From Actinocrispum wychmicini (lineage in GTDB: Bacteria; Actinomycetota; Actinomycetes; Mycobacteriales; Pseudonocardiaceae), in contig NZ_SLWS01000006.1 in assembly GCF_004345645.1 (NCBI RefSeq), forward strand, positions 558,001 through 622,000: a DNA stretch of 64,000 nt, written 5' to 3'. Positions 63,061 through 64,000 of this stretch are shown piece after piece. The stretch's first letter is position 1, and every line of letters begins with the position of its first letter. A program made the position numbers and the translations under genes. The notes below the pieces were generated by a model. It made no database searches. It was not told where the DNA came from and worked only from the letters and a program-made list of their open reading frames with translations.

Positions 63061-63558
63061 CTAGGAATCCAGCGTCGAGACAGTCACCTCCGGGCGATGT
63101 CGATCGGGATCCGGGAGAACCCGGACACGCGGAGCGGGGTACGGCAGCGTGCCGCGCGAGCGCGCCCAGGCGTAACAGGCGCGGCACATGCCGTACCCGC
63201 CGTACACCACGCAGTGGACGTACCGGGCCTGGTTCTGACGGCGGCGGTACCACGTGACCATCGGTCGGCTGCAGTCGAGACACGCGGTCGGCGAGGAGGC
63301 CGGGGCAGGCGCGGGATCGGGCAGCATGCCGTGCCGCCACGCCCGGACGTAACAGGTCTTGCACAGGTCATGGCCGCCGTGGCGGACGCACGTCGCACGC
63401 AGTTGCGGGGACTCCCGGTATGCGGCGGTCTTGACCAGGTCGCGACCACAGCCACGGCACTGCCAGCCGCCGCCGGTGTTGCCGAGTGTGGGGTTCCCGG
63501 CCGGCTCGGGGGGCGTGGCTCGGCCGGGAACGATCATGGGTGTGGCGCGGGTGGTCAT
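63061..63558 (-). CDS. zinc-finger protein with duplicated CxxC module
   Basis: 165 aa from ATG 63558 (ATGA). Two related modules are seen: CRGCGRDLVKTAAYRES, CVRHGGHDLCKTCYVRAWRHGML, then CLDCSRPMVTWYRRR, CVVYGGYGMCRACYAWARSRGTL. Each has a Cys2 pair then LCxxCY.RAW..G.L, an internal duplication. Common in actinophage early regions. Confidence 0.75.
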   Translation of the reverse strand: MTTRATPMIVPGRATPPEPAGNPTLGNTGGGWQCRGCGRDLVKTAAYRESPQLRATCVRHGGHDLCKTCYVRAWRHGMLPDPAPAPASSPTACLDCSRPMVTWYRRRQNQARYVHCVVYGGYGMCRACYAWARSRGTLPYPAPRVRVLPDPDRHRPEVTVSTLDS

Positions 63559-63767
63559 CGACGCCGCCGCCGCGACAAGACAACACCGGTAACCCACCCG
63601 CCGGCCAGGGCGACGGCGCCCACGGGCAGCCAGAGCACGAGGTGTCCGGGCCAGTTGACGTCGTCGAACACGAGCCAGCTCACGGCCGTCGCGGCGAGGT
63701 TGGCCAGCACGCCGGTCGCGAGTCCGCCGACGGCCATCGTGACGGGCTCGGGGGTGTGCCGGGTCAT
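63555..63767 (-). CDS. small two-helix membrane protein
   Basis: 70 aa from ATG 63767 (ATGA). MAVGGLATGVLANLAATAVSWLVF and LVLWLPVGAVALAGGWVTGVVLS, then RRRRR. Resembles holin- or toxin-like small membrane proteins; function unknown. Confidence 0.6.
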   Translation of the reverse strand: MTRHTPEPVTMAVGGLATGVLANLAATAVSWLVFDDVNWPGHLVLWLPVGAVALAGGWVTGVVLSRRRRR

Positions 63768-64000
63768 CGCCGTGGCCCGCCGTGCAGCAGTTGCAGCAGC
63801 CACGCCAAGCTTCGGCCGGCCGTCAGGCCAGCCGCGATCATCAGCACGGCGATGACGCCTACCGTGATCCAGTGGTCCCACGCCGCCACATCCCCGTACA
63901 TCAGCAGGCTGGACACCATGCCGGCACCGACCGCGATCAGCCCGAGCGCGACGCACCAGGCGATCAGCATCCACCCCAGCGAGGTGTTCTTCTGGGTCAT
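63764..64000 (-). CDS. small membrane protein at window edge
   Basis: 78 aa, with the ATG on the last codon of the window, so the upstream end cannot be checked. LGWMLIAWCVALGLIAVGAGMV and WITVGVIAVLMIAAGLTAGRSLAWLL are two TMs. Coupled to 63555-63767 by ATGA. Confidence 0.55.
   Translation of the reverse strand: MTQKNTSLGWMLIAWCVALGLIAVGAGMVSSLLMYGDVAAWDHWITVGVIAVLMIAAGLTAGRSLAWLLQLLHGGPRR

Noticed and set aside
1..64000. CRISPR array, tRNA/rRNA gene, integrase, insertion sequence or att core
   Set aside because: None recognised: no regular direct repeats with spacers, no cloverleaf, no tyrosine or serine recombinase motif, no transposase.

Overview
The window is very GC-rich DNA with short, often GTG/TTG-started and 4-base-overlapping genes. 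Gene content (ACT-domain gene next to NAD+-dependent ligA, ESX-type secreted proteins, TetR/SDR/acyl-CoA genes, actinobacterial SOS and DnaA boxes) points to an actinomycete, most likely of the Pseudonocardiales (Amycolatopsis/Kibdelosporangium/Lentzea type). The genus is inference.

Region 1 (1-16.7 kb) is chromosomal. It runs: an ACT-domain gene; a GT87-like glycosyltransferase and a secreted DUF1080 protein behind a LacI-type operator; four genes of an orphan ESX (type VII) substrate cluster; a translationally coupled acyl-CoA operon (TetR, FabG-like SDR, MaoC, ACAD10/11-type kinase-like protein, acyl-CoA dehydrogenase) with a divergent enoyl-CoA hydratase; HxlR/NmrA and SDR/SDR/TetR loci with palindromic TetR operators; a DUF1203 gene; and ligA. 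ACT and ligA are close neighbours in Mycobacterium, so about 13 kb separates them here.

Region 2 (16.8-21.0 kb) reads rightward. It has an XRE-TPR regulator, small membrane, Zn-ribbon and LuxR-HTH proteins, and a very dense series of perfect inverted repeats (18.41-18.91 and 19.08-19.26 kb) that no gene explains. It ends at a strong bidirectional terminator (20971-21006).

Region 3 (47.95 down to 21.06 kb, all minus strand) is the late operon of a siphovirus-like prophage: small accessory genes, TerS, TerL, a NUMOD3-repeat basic protein, portal-MuF fusion, protease/scaffold, major capsid protein with an Ig/FN3-like insertion, connectors, tail tube, frameshifted tail chaperones, tape measure, LamG-bearing tail protein, other tail proteins, DUF1906 lysin and small membrane proteins of holin/spanin type.

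Region 4 (48.0-53.3 kb) is the control region. Leftward early genes (ribbon-helix-helix, GIY-YIG nuclease, many tiny Zn-binding proteins) and rightward genes (SWIM zinc finger, PadR) diverge from two sigma70-type promoters, each with a GTGTCCGGACAC palindrome between its -35 and -10.

Region 5 (64.0 down to 53.4 kb, minus strand) is an early/accessory operon: membrane proteins, Zn-finger protein, a replication-initiator-like winged-helix protein next to an origin-like region, polynucleotide kinase, LuxR-HTH protein, exoribonuclease, RHH protein, and a Zn-ribbon protein with an RHIM-like amyloid motif. A near-perfect SOS box precedes a gene set with a papain-like protein. No integrase, tRNA, att core or CRISPR array was recognised, so the prophage boundaries are not defined; the right end lies outside the window.
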